Part shown: positions 1 to 41,700 of the stretch, in pieces
Layout: every line of letters begins with the position of its first letter
How positions within the stretch are numbered: position 1 is the first letter of the stretch
Assembly: GCA_007922225.1 (NCBI GenBank)
Contig: ML679961.1
Location: forward strand, 65,609,075-65,673,074
Length of the DNA: 64,000 nt
Reading direction: 5' to 3'
Source of the DNA: Emydura subglobosa
Taxonomy: Eukaryota; Chordata; Testudines; Chelidae
Notes under the pieces: generated by a model
Database searches by the model: none
Seen by the model: only the letters and a program-made list of their open reading frames with translations
Told to the model about the DNA's origin: nothing
Position numbers and translations under genes: made by a program

Positions 1-1523
1 ATCAATCCTATCTGCACCTAATGACTTGTTGCTCCTAAATTTTTCACTTTGTTCCAGGATCTCATTTTAAACACGTCAAAAGAATAGATCTGAGGAACAT
101 CCTCTACGGAAAGGAAATTACTTAGCTTCTCTACAGTGTCCTTATTCTTCTGAACTTTTCTCTTTACTCTCTGGTAGTCTAACAGACTCAACAGTTCCCA
201 CACAGGCTTCCTACTTCTGCTGCTTTAAAAAAAAAAAAAGAAAGAAAAAAAAATCAAATCTCATTATTTGTGTCTATGTTTTGGCACTTCAATTCCCACT
301 TTGCACTCCTAATTTCTCTTACATTTTACCTACTGTTCTTTCATTTTCTTTTCTATGGGCTTCATTTGGGCTGGGTTTCCAATTTCTGAAGGATACCCAT
401 TTGGCTCAAATTACATATTGCTTTAAAGGTAAAAAAAGAAAAGAAAAGTATCCATTTCTATGACTACGAAGCACCAGCCAGCCAAGGATAACTGGTGCTT
501 ATCAATATCACTACTAAAGAATGCACTTGTAAACCAGTCAGCTAACGAGTAATTAGTTTCTTAGTCTTTCGTGGATTTCCATACCTATGTAAGGATGCAC
601 CCTTAAAAATGCACAGTCTAAGAAATCCTGAAGATAGCATAAAGGCCAGCCCTGCAGACCACTCATTGATTCACTTTTGATAATCCTCCTGGGGGCTTCC
701 TCATGGAAATGATCACATAAAAGGAAATGAAGAATTACTCTCATCTGCTAGTAGATGCTCTGCTACTGATAGCTGCTCACTGAGGGGGAAAATCAGTCCA
801 ACTCTGGTCGAACTGTTCAAAAAACCTATGGGAGTTGTTATAGAAAAATTAATGCACCGATTACATACCCAGCAAAACAGACAGAGGAAAAATAGATACT
901 TAGATGTTTAGTTACCATTTATTCAATATTCAGACAAAGTACATTCACCTGCAAAAAATCCAATTTTTTTGACTATTAATATCTGCAAGATGTACCTGGT
1001 CTGTTAAATGATTGTAATCAGACATTTCACTCCAAAAAATAAAGCCAAAACAAAACACTAAAATGACATGACATATGGACAGTATGAAGATGCTCACTCT
1101 GTAACATATTAACGTCCTGTTAAACAGAGAGATCTGATTGCTATTACTGTATATGTTTCTCTAAACAAATGTTCACTGTTTTAATGATTGTTGTATTGTC
1201 TCTGGTATTTATATGGCTATGGTTTGTAAATTTGTTAAAACTTCCTAAACAAAGAAACAGTTTTTTTAAAAAAGCATCCTGCTCTTCCATCTCCACACAT
1301 TCTTCATTAGCATAGTGCCTGTGCTTATGGGTGTGCTGTACATCAGGTCCCTGGGAGCTAAGTTCTCACTAGCCTGGCAGAAAAGGCACCTCTCAGTCTG
1401 TCCTTAGGGTGGCAGCCCCATGTTGCCTAAGACGCGTCCAGGCATGTGTCCATACTCCATACTTCTAGCTGGCTGGTGAAGCTAGCGTTGATCCTTTTGA
1501 GAGTATTACCTTTCTCTCCGCAG
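1..1523 (+). other. PLEKHH1: PLEKHH1 intron (5' partial)
   Basis: No coding exon recognised. The DNA is AT-rich with an A-run near 227-253. I looked for the first half of PH1 (a W-K-x-R-W-F type strand) and did not see it. Confidence 0.5.
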
Positions 1524-30147
<28,624 letters not shown>

Positions 30148-30463
30148 GTGCTTGTTCTCAGTGCCTTTGGACTTTGGTGATTTTTTTATTTTATTTTTTT
30201 TTTTGCAAACCACTGAATTTTGAGTTGAGGAATGCCATGATTTTGCTGTTTGTGTATCCTGTTTTAATGCAGACTCCTGTTCTCTCAGTGTGATATGAAG
30301 TATGTTTAGAGTTTCCTTTCTTTTCTAGAGACTAGGTTTTGGGGTCTGTCCACATTTCCTCTCTCTGCTATCCAAAACATTGGAGCAGCAGCGGAAGATG
30401 ACTTTGGCCACAATCACATCACTCTCTGAATCTCTTCACTTGGTTTTGCACTCCTTCCATGTT

Positions 30464-30580
30464 GGGTTGCCAGTTTTGGTTGGACATATTCCTGGAGGTT
30501 TCATCACGACATAACCTTTAATTAAAGATCCATCTTTAATTTCTGGAGACTCCAGAACAATCCTGGAGGGTTGGCAACCC
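30464..30580. mobile_element. Small TIR element in the PLEKHH1 3' UTR
   Basis: GGGTTGCCA at 30464-30472 and TGGCAACCC at 30572-30580 are exact inverted ends; the inner parts (tcctggaggtttc; ctggagactccag) also pair. The core ctttaattaaagat contains ATTAAA on both strands, a weak poly(A) signal variant. Confidence 0.7.
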
Positions 30581-33506
30581 CATTCCATGTCATGTTCAAG
30601 CTGCTCTTCTTGTAAGCATGTCCCTTCCCATTCCGGGCTTTGCACCTTGTCTCAGGTCACCATTCTCTATGCCTTGAGACTGCTTTCCACTTCTGCTCCT
30701 CATGAGCTCTCGTGCATCCTTAACATGTCCCTTTTCAGTAGCCTTCTACCATTCATCTCCTCAAAAATCCTGTCTGCCCACTTCGGTTTTGAATCATTAA
30801 CTTACCCGTCCTTTGCCTGAATTAGACTGTAAGCTCCTCGGGCAAGGGACTTTTACTGTTGTGTGTTTTAAAGGACTGTGTCCTCACCCAGCCCTATTTA
30901 AAGCATAAGACACAGTGATAAGACCTGTGGTATGAGCCTTGTGCAAGGATACATCATATTGAATACTGCCAGTATGACAAGTTTTATATCACTGGATCAG
31001 AAAATACATGCACCAAAACAGGGCAATTGCCAGAATGTAAAGAGTAATATAATGGAGCTCTATAGTGACCCTACCATGTAGTTTAGGTACAACACTAACC
31101 CTCTCTCTGGTCCTCCATGTTCCAAAGAGTTTCCAGTGGTATTTAAATCCACCATTGTCAACCCCAAAACAACAATTAAAATAGGCAGTCTTTCTGCATG
31201 ACCTAAAATATTTTGTATTGTGCTGCTAAATATGCATGCAAACAAAGACTACAGGTGAACTTAGCCGCACAGCTGCGCTGACACCTTAGTGTGATTGGTG
31301 CTCAAATTCAAAAGCTGATGCAGCCTAGAGCTTGTATTGACCTGTGGTCTAAGAAAGACATGGAAAGAAAAAAAAAAGCTGACTAGATGGAAAAGAAGCT
31401 AATCTGACAAGAAAAGAAATGTCCTGGTCTATCTTTGAAGAGCATATTACATAGAAAAGGGAGAGTAAAGAAGGAGAATTTAATACTACTTTAGAAGAAA
31501 GGACAGGGCAGTTTCACTTTAGTAAAATTAGGGCAGAAATATGACAATATCTCTGCATTTTGAGGACTTAATAAAGAGTGAATAGGACTGGAACAACTGT
31601 CAGACGATGTCCTAGCTCCTGCAGGACTGAGGTACCGTGGAATGCCATGCTGCCCTATATAATGGACAGAAAAGCTAAGTCTCCACTACAGGGGTGTATT
31701 TATCATGCACAGTCCCCTGCCAGACATATGCTTTCAAAGAATCTTGGTGTTAACCACTATATTGTATGTATTTCAGGATGTGTTCACTACTGTATAACAT
31801 TACTGCATGTGATCGCTATGAATTGGGAAGGCAGAGCAAATGAGTTTTGTATTTTTAATGTCTTCTAGCAACTGGTTTTTAGAAAGAGCTAGACCACACT
31901 AATTTCATAGGTCTAATTACTTCCAAACCTCAACTTCCACCATGCCATTAGGGTAAGAGGAAGTGACTAGTAAACATATTCCCAAATACTGTCCTTCAGG
32001 CTTTCCTAACTAATGCTGTTTGACTGGTCCCAAATGGACTCTGTCAAGGTCGGGAGGGTCAAAATATGACTTATTTTTTGTAGGAGTTTCACGTAGTTTT
32101 TTAAAATTATTCTTCCTGAAACACACATATACCTAGCTAGGGTTTTATTCTGTGCTCATCAATCTTCTAGCTTTCTAAAAGCTTTATACAAATTTGTCAT
32201 TGCCCCAGCACCCAGGAACAACCCTGTAACAAACTGGTGTGCACTACCTAACTGTCATGGGCACCCCACCAAAAGAATCCAGCCCCCATGAGCAGTTCTA
32301 CAGTAACAAACCAGTCCTTCCAGCCCCGCATTCACAATGAGCAAACTGACAATAACAAAACAATGTGCTTAACCCAGTGCCCATCAGCAATCCTACAAGC
32401 CTGTGTATACAACCCAGCACTCTTATGGGCAACCTTAAACAACAAGAAGCCAGTGCATGCAACAAGGGCATTACAGAAAGGAAACAAGTTTCAGTTTCAA
32501 GCGTCCAATGACTGAGTAGGCACAAATAGGGAAGGGCATGGAACTGGAGAAATTATCTTGCATGATTCTAAGTCATTCCTTGACAGCACTCTTTTTAGGC
32601 TCTAAAATATAACAAGGCTGGTGAAAGTTAATGTGACAGAAACAGCCGGCTGGAGTTGATAAAACCTGAAGCCCTGATTTGCACATACTGTCATTTACCC
32701 AGTTCTCACGTGTTTGGGGACTGTCCCCTCATACTGCTGAGAAGAGCTGTGAGTTTTTTGAGCCAAAGAATAATTTTGATATGGTTTTGATTTTTAGCCT
32801 TTTTAAAGTTGCAGATATAGTCACAAAAAATGACTACATATTTAGACATTGTGGTCTCTGGTATTTATTCTCTCTGTAATCCCAGTACAAATGTGCCAGT
32901 TTGAGTCAAATGAGAATTTTCAATTTCCTGCACTGCAATCCTCCCCTACGATATGAGAATCCAGCTGGCCTTCTGCCTCTTACGTTATCACCAGCAACAA
33001 GATTATCCAGTCCGAACTGAGCTATTAAGTGTGTTAATGATGCACAAGACCCTACAGGACTAACACTTTTATATTAAGAATTTGACTCACAAACATACAG
33101 GAAGCAGAGAAGTTGAGTAAGAAGGGACCATTTTTAGTGTCATTTTTCTGACCATAACTGCACTTTAAACACAACAACGTGGCATGTCGCTCCTTTCCTC
33201 ATTAGATCTTGTGAGCATTCACCAACACTTGAGCATTTCAGGGAACACCCCAGTTTGGTGAATGCCACCATATACCTCTTATTTAAAGCTTGCCTGAATT
33301 CAGAAAACTGTAGATAGCTTAACTATTTTTTTGATTCCTTGGTAGAGAATTTAATTTTTTATTTTGATCAACTCTCTTGGCAATGACTGGACATTTTCTA
33401 AAGTGTAGAATGAGATACTGAATAACAGAAGCCTTTATTTTCCTGACTGCTGTGCTGTATGTAAAAGGCTAACAGATACTGTGAGATTTTTTTTTTGTTT
33501 ATTCTT

Positions 33507-33512
33507 AATAAA
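33507..33512 (+). terminator. PLEKHH1: Likely PLEKHH1 poly(A) signal
   Basis: AATAAA, with a TG/T-rich stretch 20-40 nt downstream (ctgtgtttgtttcg), the arrangement expected of a functional cleavage site. A more proximal AATAAA at 31570-31575 lacks such an obvious downstream element. Confidence 0.5.
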
Positions 33513-33530
33513 ATGCAGTTGTCAGTAAGT

Positions 33531-34860
33531 CAAGCTGTGTTTGTTTCGTTATATCATAATCAGCATTACTGCAGCAGTTTGATGTCAAACTGTCACTTAA
33601 CCTTCTAGGAGCCCAAATCAGCCCTGATGTAAACAAGGTATGTTAAAAAGATGGCCTTGCCTCCCTTGGCTTCTGGGCATGCATCTGCTTCAACTTTCCC
33701 ATTCTGACCCAGTTTCTCTCTGGTGGGCCTCCAGCTCTCAGTGCTTTGGGTTCACTGAGGTGACGTAGGCCTCCAGCTAAGTCACAAGAACTCCACCCCT
33801 TCCGGCATTAAAAACAATCCTCCAGCACTCCTCAGACTAGGTAGTTCTTCCCCATTCACTCAGAGAGCACCCTTACTAGGCCATATAGTGTTTTCACCCT
33901 CACTATTTGCCTTGCTGGCACAGAACTATAGACAGGAGGCTTCCTCCTATTCTCACTGAATGTCCCAGCCTGGACCCCCTAATTGAGCATCAACTCTCTT
34001 CAACATCCCTCTGCGCTATCCTGCCCAGGCTACTTCCTTCTGGCAATGCTCCTCCTCAAGGTCTTTCTGTGTCCTGTCCCTAGACCCTTCCCAAGTCTTT
34101 TCCCAACTCTGTTCTACCAAGTAACCTGGCCTGTCTTCTGAGGCCTCCTACCAAGGAGAAACCACCCTACCTCATACCTTCACTCCCCTCTCACTGAGCC
34201 ACGGGCTGCTTCTTACAGTCCTGCTAGTCACATGATTCCCTAATCACAGGTCCGCAAACAATCCCTCCTGGAGACTATACTTCCCATGACTTCCCACTCT
34301 TCAAAGGCCAAACCTCAATTATCCTGGGCTCACAGCACCCACTCTTAAAGGTTGCAATTTCATTGAGTTCAGTGAAACCCAAACAACTTATACCAGGGCA
34401 GGATTTGCACAGCTCCATGTGTGACTTCAGTAATTAAGACATGGATTAAGTGAGAAATTGAAGCACAGAAAGGTTAAATGAGTTGACCAGGCCACCCAGA
34501 AGTCAGTGGCAGAACCCAGAGCTCTTGCCTTATGTAACAGCAAGGAATTTCTAAAGTGTAGATTTAACATTTTCAGAGTCACTGCCATCTTAGCTGCTGG
34601 AGCACTGCATGCTGATGCACAGTTTCCACATTATGAGAATGACTGCAATGTGCTTCATTTTTATGCAAATTAGGTGTGAGCCTTAGGCATTTCATGAGCT
34701 GTTGACATGATTGGGCAAAGTTTGAACTGTTTATGTTATATTATTATGAAAAAGTTTCAAAGTAACCCACATCTCTAGGTCATATTATAGTAGTTTAAAC
34801 CTATAATAATATCAATGAGGTACAATACAATTGCACACGATGCAATACTTCCAAGAACAC
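33531..34860. other. Gap between convergent PLEKHH1 and PIGH
   Basis: Contains a CT-rich repeat-like block (33640-34350) and a MIR-like scrap (34430-34520). No gene or conserved RNA element recognised. Confidence 0.5.
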
Positions 34861-34873
34861 AAATCAATAAAAA

Positions 34874-34879
34874 TTTATT
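34874..34879 (-). terminator. PIGH: Likely PIGH poly(A) signal
   Basis: AATAAA on the minus strand about 800 nt after the PIGH stop. Another minus-strand AATAAA (35671-35676) lies directly next to the stop codon and would leave almost no 3' UTR, so the distal one is preferred. Confidence 0.4.
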
Positions 34880-35676
34880 TACACATATTCTCATTATACA
34901 ATATTATCAGTGGCAGATTTCCCCACACACGCAAAGTAGTTCCAGACATCTATAGGTGACCTTTCCCATCCTAATGAAGTAGCCAGTAAACCATCTGGAA
35001 AACAGAAAGTAAATGCTGCTGCAAGTTTGGCATCTTCCTGGTAAGTTTTCTTTCTCTTAGCTCTTCCCAGATCAGAGAGCCAGAGCTGTCCTCTTTGTAT
35101 GTCTGCTTGGCTTTGGCCCATTCAAGGATGATACTTCCTTTTTCAAAGAAAAGGTTAAAAGAATTTCACAACAAAAATGTAACAAATATTCACTGTATAG
35201 AGCAATTGGTTGGTTTGTTGTTTGAGAGTTTGTTGGCCAAGGCTGCATTGTGTGCTTATCAGTTGTTTCAGGATTTACTAAAGAAGTATAAATTTCTTGC
35301 ATGATCTTCTCTAACCAAGTCCCATCTCTCTCTTGGCAGGATGGGCAGTAGGGAGGGAAATCCCATCTCTGCAGCTCCAGTCTTGAAAAATTCTACTCAC
35401 CTTAGTTGCGTTAATATTTTAGGCAGCCAAGTAAATGTATCATTAACTTTTACACCATCAGCTTGACAAGGGCAGATTTTGTGCATGGGCTGAATTTTTT
35501 TTCATATTGGTGGGCCACTAGCAACGGAACTAGCAACAGCTTCACTTGCTGCTGGATCAGTCTATTTACACCATCTAGTTAAGGACCACTGCAGGATTGT
35601 TTTGGTTTGGGTTCATTTACTATATACAATCTATCCTAGTTTGCTGGGAGTTTTCTACCTTGATGAGTTTTTTATT

Positions 35677-35772
35677 TTAAAGTTCTGGTGAAGTTTCAGT
35701 CTTCCTCTGCTCCAGGATTTCTTGGCAACTTCGGTACACTTCAACCAGACAGTCTAGACGTGGCTTGGAGCT
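35677..35772 (-). CDS. PIGH: PIGH exon 4 (C-terminus)
   Basis: 31 codons plus TAA at 35679-35677, acceptor acctctag. SSKPRLDCLVEVYRSCQEIL followed by a short charged tail ending SPEL. PRLDCL-E-YRSCQEIL is the conserved C-terminal motif. Confidence 0.95.
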   Translation of the reverse strand, partial: SSKPRLDCLVEVYRSCQEILEQRKTETSPEL

Positions 35773-38700
35773 CTAGAGGTCAAGGAAAAATAGTCAGGCT
35801 CTAGGCTAGCTGCTGAAGAGTTAAGAGTTTTAATCTTCATTTACAGCAACACTTGTCAGATGGAGGAAGGAGTAGGAAGAAGGCACACACAAAGCAAGCT
35901 ATCATTGGCATGGATACAGAGGGAAATGAAAAGCAAGGCATCTGCTGTTGATTATTGTCCTGGAGAGAAATGATGATGCTAGAGAGTGAACTCCTATCCA
36001 TGCAACTCTAGGTGATCCATCCAGGGAAGAGCTAAGGCAGAATGGAGGGGAATGATTGTATGAGCATAGCCTGTGTTGTATCTGTCCTGTGGTTAGAGGA
36101 CTTCAGTCCTCAAGGCAGTCAATTCAATACTTTTAAGGAACAAGATATTCAGTGTTCTTTCAGTTAATGCAATGTTATGGTTGAAACATTAAATACTCAG
36201 AGGTTAGAATATTCAAGTTAATGGTTCACAAAGAAACTGTAACTTGTCTCCTTTGTACATGTAGCATTCTGTATTATTAAATCTGAGTTTTAATGTAATG
36301 CCTCAATATATATGTACAACAGGACAGAGTTATAATTGTTACTGGAACCACAACTTTGAACTTCCCAATCTCACCAACAATATGTCTGTAACATTTTTTT
36401 CAGTTTGAAATCTCTTGACTTTTCAGTAATAACATAATAGCACATTTCTTCAGAAGCTCTCCAAGTGCTTTGCAAACACTAATTAAGCTTCATAATACTC
36501 TTCAAGATAGACATGTATCTCTTTTTTATTGATGGATAAACTGATTTTATTCAGAGGACTTACCCAAGTTTACACACTGGACCAAACTGAACCTTGGTAT
36601 GAGGAGGGGTAATTCTACTAAAGTCAGTGGCTTAATCTGGAATGGTAAATCAGTGCCAAGTGCAGGGAAAAAGAAGAGAAAAAATGTGACTGGACATTCT
36701 AATACATGTGTTACAAGTGAAACACACGTCTGATGAGAGGGTGGGGAACATGAGACAGGCAGCAGTCTTCCACTATCAGAATTTAGAGTATTTACAGGGA
36801 AACCAGAAGGACCTAGTTGACAGGAGATAGCCATACATCCATAATAAAGAAGGGCATTACTGAAATCAGCTCCATCTTATACTAATTAAGTGTGCCTTTT
36901 GGGTTCCTGGCAAGTTACTAGTGTAACCCTGATTGTGCAAAATTTGGGCAGTTAACCTTTGCTAAGCCTTGGTGGTCCTTGACTTCAACTATGACTCAGT
37001 AAACAGGTGATTTGGTGCGGTCTGTACAGCTTCCTTTTATTGGCTTTGTACATATACTGAACACTGTGATGCTGGTGTATATAGAATGCCAAAATGCATT
37101 GTGTATTATTAATGTATTATTTTACTGTTGCTTTTTGAAATTTTGTTAGTCTCTGCTTCCCAGCCTTGATCCTTTTACAATAGGCTATCAATACCATAGC
37201 TGCAAAACGTCCACGTTGTCCAAATGTCATTTATGAAGGGGAAACAGAACACTATTACTTACTGGCATTTATACAGCACCTTTCATCCAAGGATCTCAAA
37301 GTACTTTATCAAGATGGCTAAGTGTTATTCTAAATTCTGTAGAGAAGTAAAACTGAAGCACACAGAGTGTGGGAGGATTTTTCCCAAAGGAAATCAGTCT
37401 CACGGCAGAATAAAACCTAGGTATCCTGATTCTCAGACCCATAACTTAATCATTACCCCACACTACCTTACATATATTTTTCCTCCTCTATTTACCTATT
37501 AAATAAGTATGCCATGAGAAGCAGCTTTCCTCACATTAACCCAATGTATCTGGACCCTGTCCCGGAGGATCTACCTTTAAGAAAGGGGAGTTCAGACCGC
37601 AAAGTCCTTAGCCTCTGCTACTACTGTCTACAAAAAGACAGAAAGTGGACTGAAACCACCAACTCATTTCACAAATCACTAAATGGCAGTTAAAGGATAA
37701 TGATTTTCTGTCACCATTGACCTGGGTCAGATTAAAACCAACAGAGAGGTGAAAGGTTCTGTATCCCACTCCTAACCTCCTGAGTCATCCAGTCTCCCTG
37801 GTCTTATGATTTTTGAGCTCCCAAAACAGCACTGCAGTATAAAGTCCACCTAAAAGCAATCTTTGTAAATGTTGCCAATGGCAGTTTAAGAGAACAATAG
37901 GTCAGTTCAGTGCAGATGTGTTAATGGGCTCAGTGAGATGGTAAAAATTACATTAACTAAAATTGCCTTCTCTACAGTTGACATAACAGAGATATAAAGA
38001 CTCTGTACAGCAGAGGCAACAAAGTAAGAGGTTCCTGCTCCTGTTAAAATATCTGTGAATCACCATCAAGTGACCATGTCTGATTGTCTTAGGTGAAAAT
38101 TACTGAGGGGTACTGAATTTCAGACTAAAGCAGCCCCTTCCCTAGCTCCTTAGCAGTAAATGTCTAAAGGAAAATCAAATACAAGTATCAGGATATACCC
38201 TTGAAAGTAACATTGTTCAGAGTTAGATGGGTGAGAGAAATCACACCAAAATGTCAGCATATCCCTTGGGCATTGCAATGAATAGGGGCAGCTGAAACCA
38301 CAGTCCAATGCCAGGATTCTGAGTGGAGCTGTGTGAAATTCACCCATTGCAAGTGTCAAGGGTTCTAGCAAATCCTTTTCCTGGGCTTGGATCTTCAGAA
38401 GAGGCTTAATTCATTAACATTTGTAAGTATCTTTGAGATCTTTGGCTACCGTCAGCAACATGTGCAGCTGAATCAACGCTGAATGCAATTTAGCTGTAAG
38501 TATGTAGCCATGGACAAATTGTGTTCAGTAGTGATTTAGGAACCCTGGCTAAAACCTGACATTCAGCAGCAAGTAATTTTCACAGGGTAGAAAGGGCTGT
38601 AGATGCATTACACTATACACAATATAAAAAAACATGTTATTACTATATTTCTGCTGCAGTAGCACGTAGGGACACCAGTCAAAGATTAGGGCCCCATTGT

Positions 38701-41700
38701 GTTAGGCATTGTACAGACACACAGTAAAAAGAAATTCCCAACCCCAAATTGCTCATAATCTAGGTTCTGACAAGTCACAACAGGTGGATTGGACAAATAA
38801 ATGGGTGGAGAGGAGAGGAAAGACAAGATAACAGGAAAGTGAACAAGTTATATGGTAAGCAGAGATCTCAGCTCACCACTTCTGTTTCAATACCTTTGAT
38901 TGCCATTGAGTAAGAAAGAGAGAGACTATCCACTTACTTCAGAGTACCCTCATATCAGAATCTTTGACTTGGGTAGCTGAGACTCTACTCAGATGCCAAG
39001 GTGTCCCTTTGGTGGCAGCTCTGCGTAGCTGAGGATGAGACTCAAGGTATGTCTTCATTGACGGCGGTAAATTCACCACCATCAGATCGATTTATCTGGA
39101 TTGATTGAGCGGAAGTGAAGACCCGCTCAATCGATCTGGAAGTCAATTTAGTAAAACCACCTCCACAAAAAGTGTAGCGCTGTGTTGACGGGTACGCATT
39201 TCCCATCAGCACAGCATAGTGGGGACGGCACACAGAACGGACTTTAGGAAGTTGATACAAGTTACGCAAACTACTCTACATAGCTTGCGTAACTCCCATC
39301 GACTGCCGCCGAATTTGCCAGTAAGTATAGACCAGGCCTAACACAGAAGCCAGATAAGCAGAGCTGTATGAAACTCAGCAATCGGTTCTTAGAGTGACCG
39401 GTGAGCTTTTTCTTGGGTTCATATTTGCACAACTCCCTCTTTCTACTCTGAATCCAGGATAGACTACACGAGAGCCAAATGTGTTTTCCCAGCACTAATT
39501 TCTACTGTTCCTATGGCACCTTCTATAAAGTGCTGTAGGAATCAAGCTGATGTACTCCAAGGCCTCTCTCAGAAAGAGCAGCTGCAATGGGCTGAGTGTG
39601 GGATTATGGAATGAAAAGCACTGAGAACCCCAGTAATACCCGCCAACTACAAATCTGGATCTCTCCACAATCCATTTCATTCTCACCTGAAACAGTGGCA
39701 CCACCTCAGACACTCTATGAGGTTCCAGAGGATCCTGGAGAAGGATGCACAGGTAATAGATAACTTTTTGCTAAAAATACAAAAACAACAAAGCATGAGA
39801 ATGTTATCAGGGCACTTTAAATTATCAGTGAGAAGGGATTTGTTCCTAACAAAACTGGCCAGAGATATGGGGTAAGACATCTTGAAGTGATGCAGCACCT
39901 ACAACAGTAATTTAAATGAGGAACAATTTTTGCTTTAAAATGATATTGTCTCCTCTGACCTCTCAATTGTTTTACCTTGGAAATATCAGAAAAGCCTGTT
40001 TTTTCCTGGTTTTGCTGTAGGACCTCTTAAGGGCCTCATAGCATAGGTGTTTGACCTCTCTCCCTTTAACTGAAAGGGTGATGGTGCTGAATTTTTAACA
40101 AAAACATTATTTTTCCAAAATGTTCATTAGTCACTGTAGTTCAATAGGTATTAACAAAAAGCAAACACAAAATGTGATTTAAACAGTCTAGCTAAAAATT
40201 CTTTCCGCTCTGATCCTTTTGACTCATGATATCTTTTTACTAAATCTCCAGTTATCACAGGATTTGTCTTTCCTATACAATTATATCATGACTGAACAGG
40301 ATTGTGAAGAATCAAGAAAGGATTTGTCCTTGTCTGCACTGACTACAAAGAGGCCGCCAGTGACATCCTGCTAGTAGCCTCACTCTTCACAATTTTGTTC
40401 AAACATGGTAACATTTTGTCATTTAGAACAGCACAGAGTCTTTCAGACTAATCAGACCTGAATATACTTAAAGCAAGAAAAAATAAATTGTAAAGACTTT
40501 CAAGCCTTCTTTAATCAACAAAAAGAAGAAGAAAGAAGTGTCCAGGCTCAGTTTTTGTTTGTTTTTTGCAGGTCATGTTTAAAGGTCTGCACCACCGTGC
40601 AAGGAACTCCAAGAAGTTTCCCTGTTCTTTCCTTCCAAGAAGCTAGATATTTCCTTTCTGTACCAATCAGTAACAAAAGGATTCTCTCATAACTTTTCAG
40701 AGGAAAATGGAGTTACTGCAGCCAATCCACCGAGGACTGAAATTTCTTCAACTCTTACAAGCCAAGCATAATTAGACCTGGTCTACGTTGGATGGGAACA
40801 TCTTAAGGGAAATCCACCCATCCACCATATTTCAATCTAAAACACTACACAACCCATGCACCCTAGTTTCGAAGGCCCTGTTTACATTACAGTACATTGG
40901 CACTGCAACTCCCTCCCCACTGTCACCCAATACATACACAATTTTAGTCACGTTTAATATTATACTTTTAATCTGAAATTAGCTCCAATAGATTGGGAGA
41001 ATAGGGGCTGCTTTTCCATAAGAGTTTAAACAAATTCAGAAGACCACAAAAATAATGAGATGTATTGTCTGTCTTCTGATTTATAAACCAGTTGGGGTGT
41101 CTGGCTTCAGAATCAACACCCATCGGAGGTAAGGATTATAATTATTGACCCAAATTCTCCCTGAAGTAAATCCACTAACATTAACTGCATTACATCAAGG
41201 ATGAATCTGGCCTTTTGTTTTAAATGTCCTCTTTCCAGCAGGTTTCAGAGAGGAAAAAGATGGTGCAATGGGAAGGGAAATCAGGAATAAAGAATATAAT
41301 GTTGGTGAAACCAAGGATGCCACACCAGGCCAAGAATTTCAAGCCTTGACAACAAAATCTGGCTATTTCATTGCCTTGTTAAAACAACTCTCCCTAACCA
41401 AAAGCACACGGGAAAACATATCAGATGCAGTATTGATTATGTTCTACAAGAAGAAAGGTTGATTACCATATAGATGGCCTCATTGATGACCACGTCCTTC
41501 ACTTGGTTCATTTCAATGAAGGTTGTACTCTCCTTGCCCGACGCATAGGCTGAGGTCATCTGGATGCCAAGCGAGCCAATGACTAACAGGGACTCCTGGT
41601 CAATTTTCACAAAGTGCAGGTACACAATCAAGCCGATCAGGGTGATAAATATAGCAGCAGAGAGCACCATGCTGTTCTGTAATGAAAACCAAGCAGGCAC

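Larger units (their letters stand above)
30148..33530 (+). other. PLEKHH1: Probable PLEKHH1 3' UTR
   Basis: No open frame with coding character follows the stop. The segment contains a small inverted-repeat MITE (30464-30580) and an L2-like scrap near 30820-30960. Two AATAAA signals lie downstream, at 31570-31575 and 33507-33512; the second has a TG-rich tract just after it. The true 3' end needs RNA data. Confidence 0.5.
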
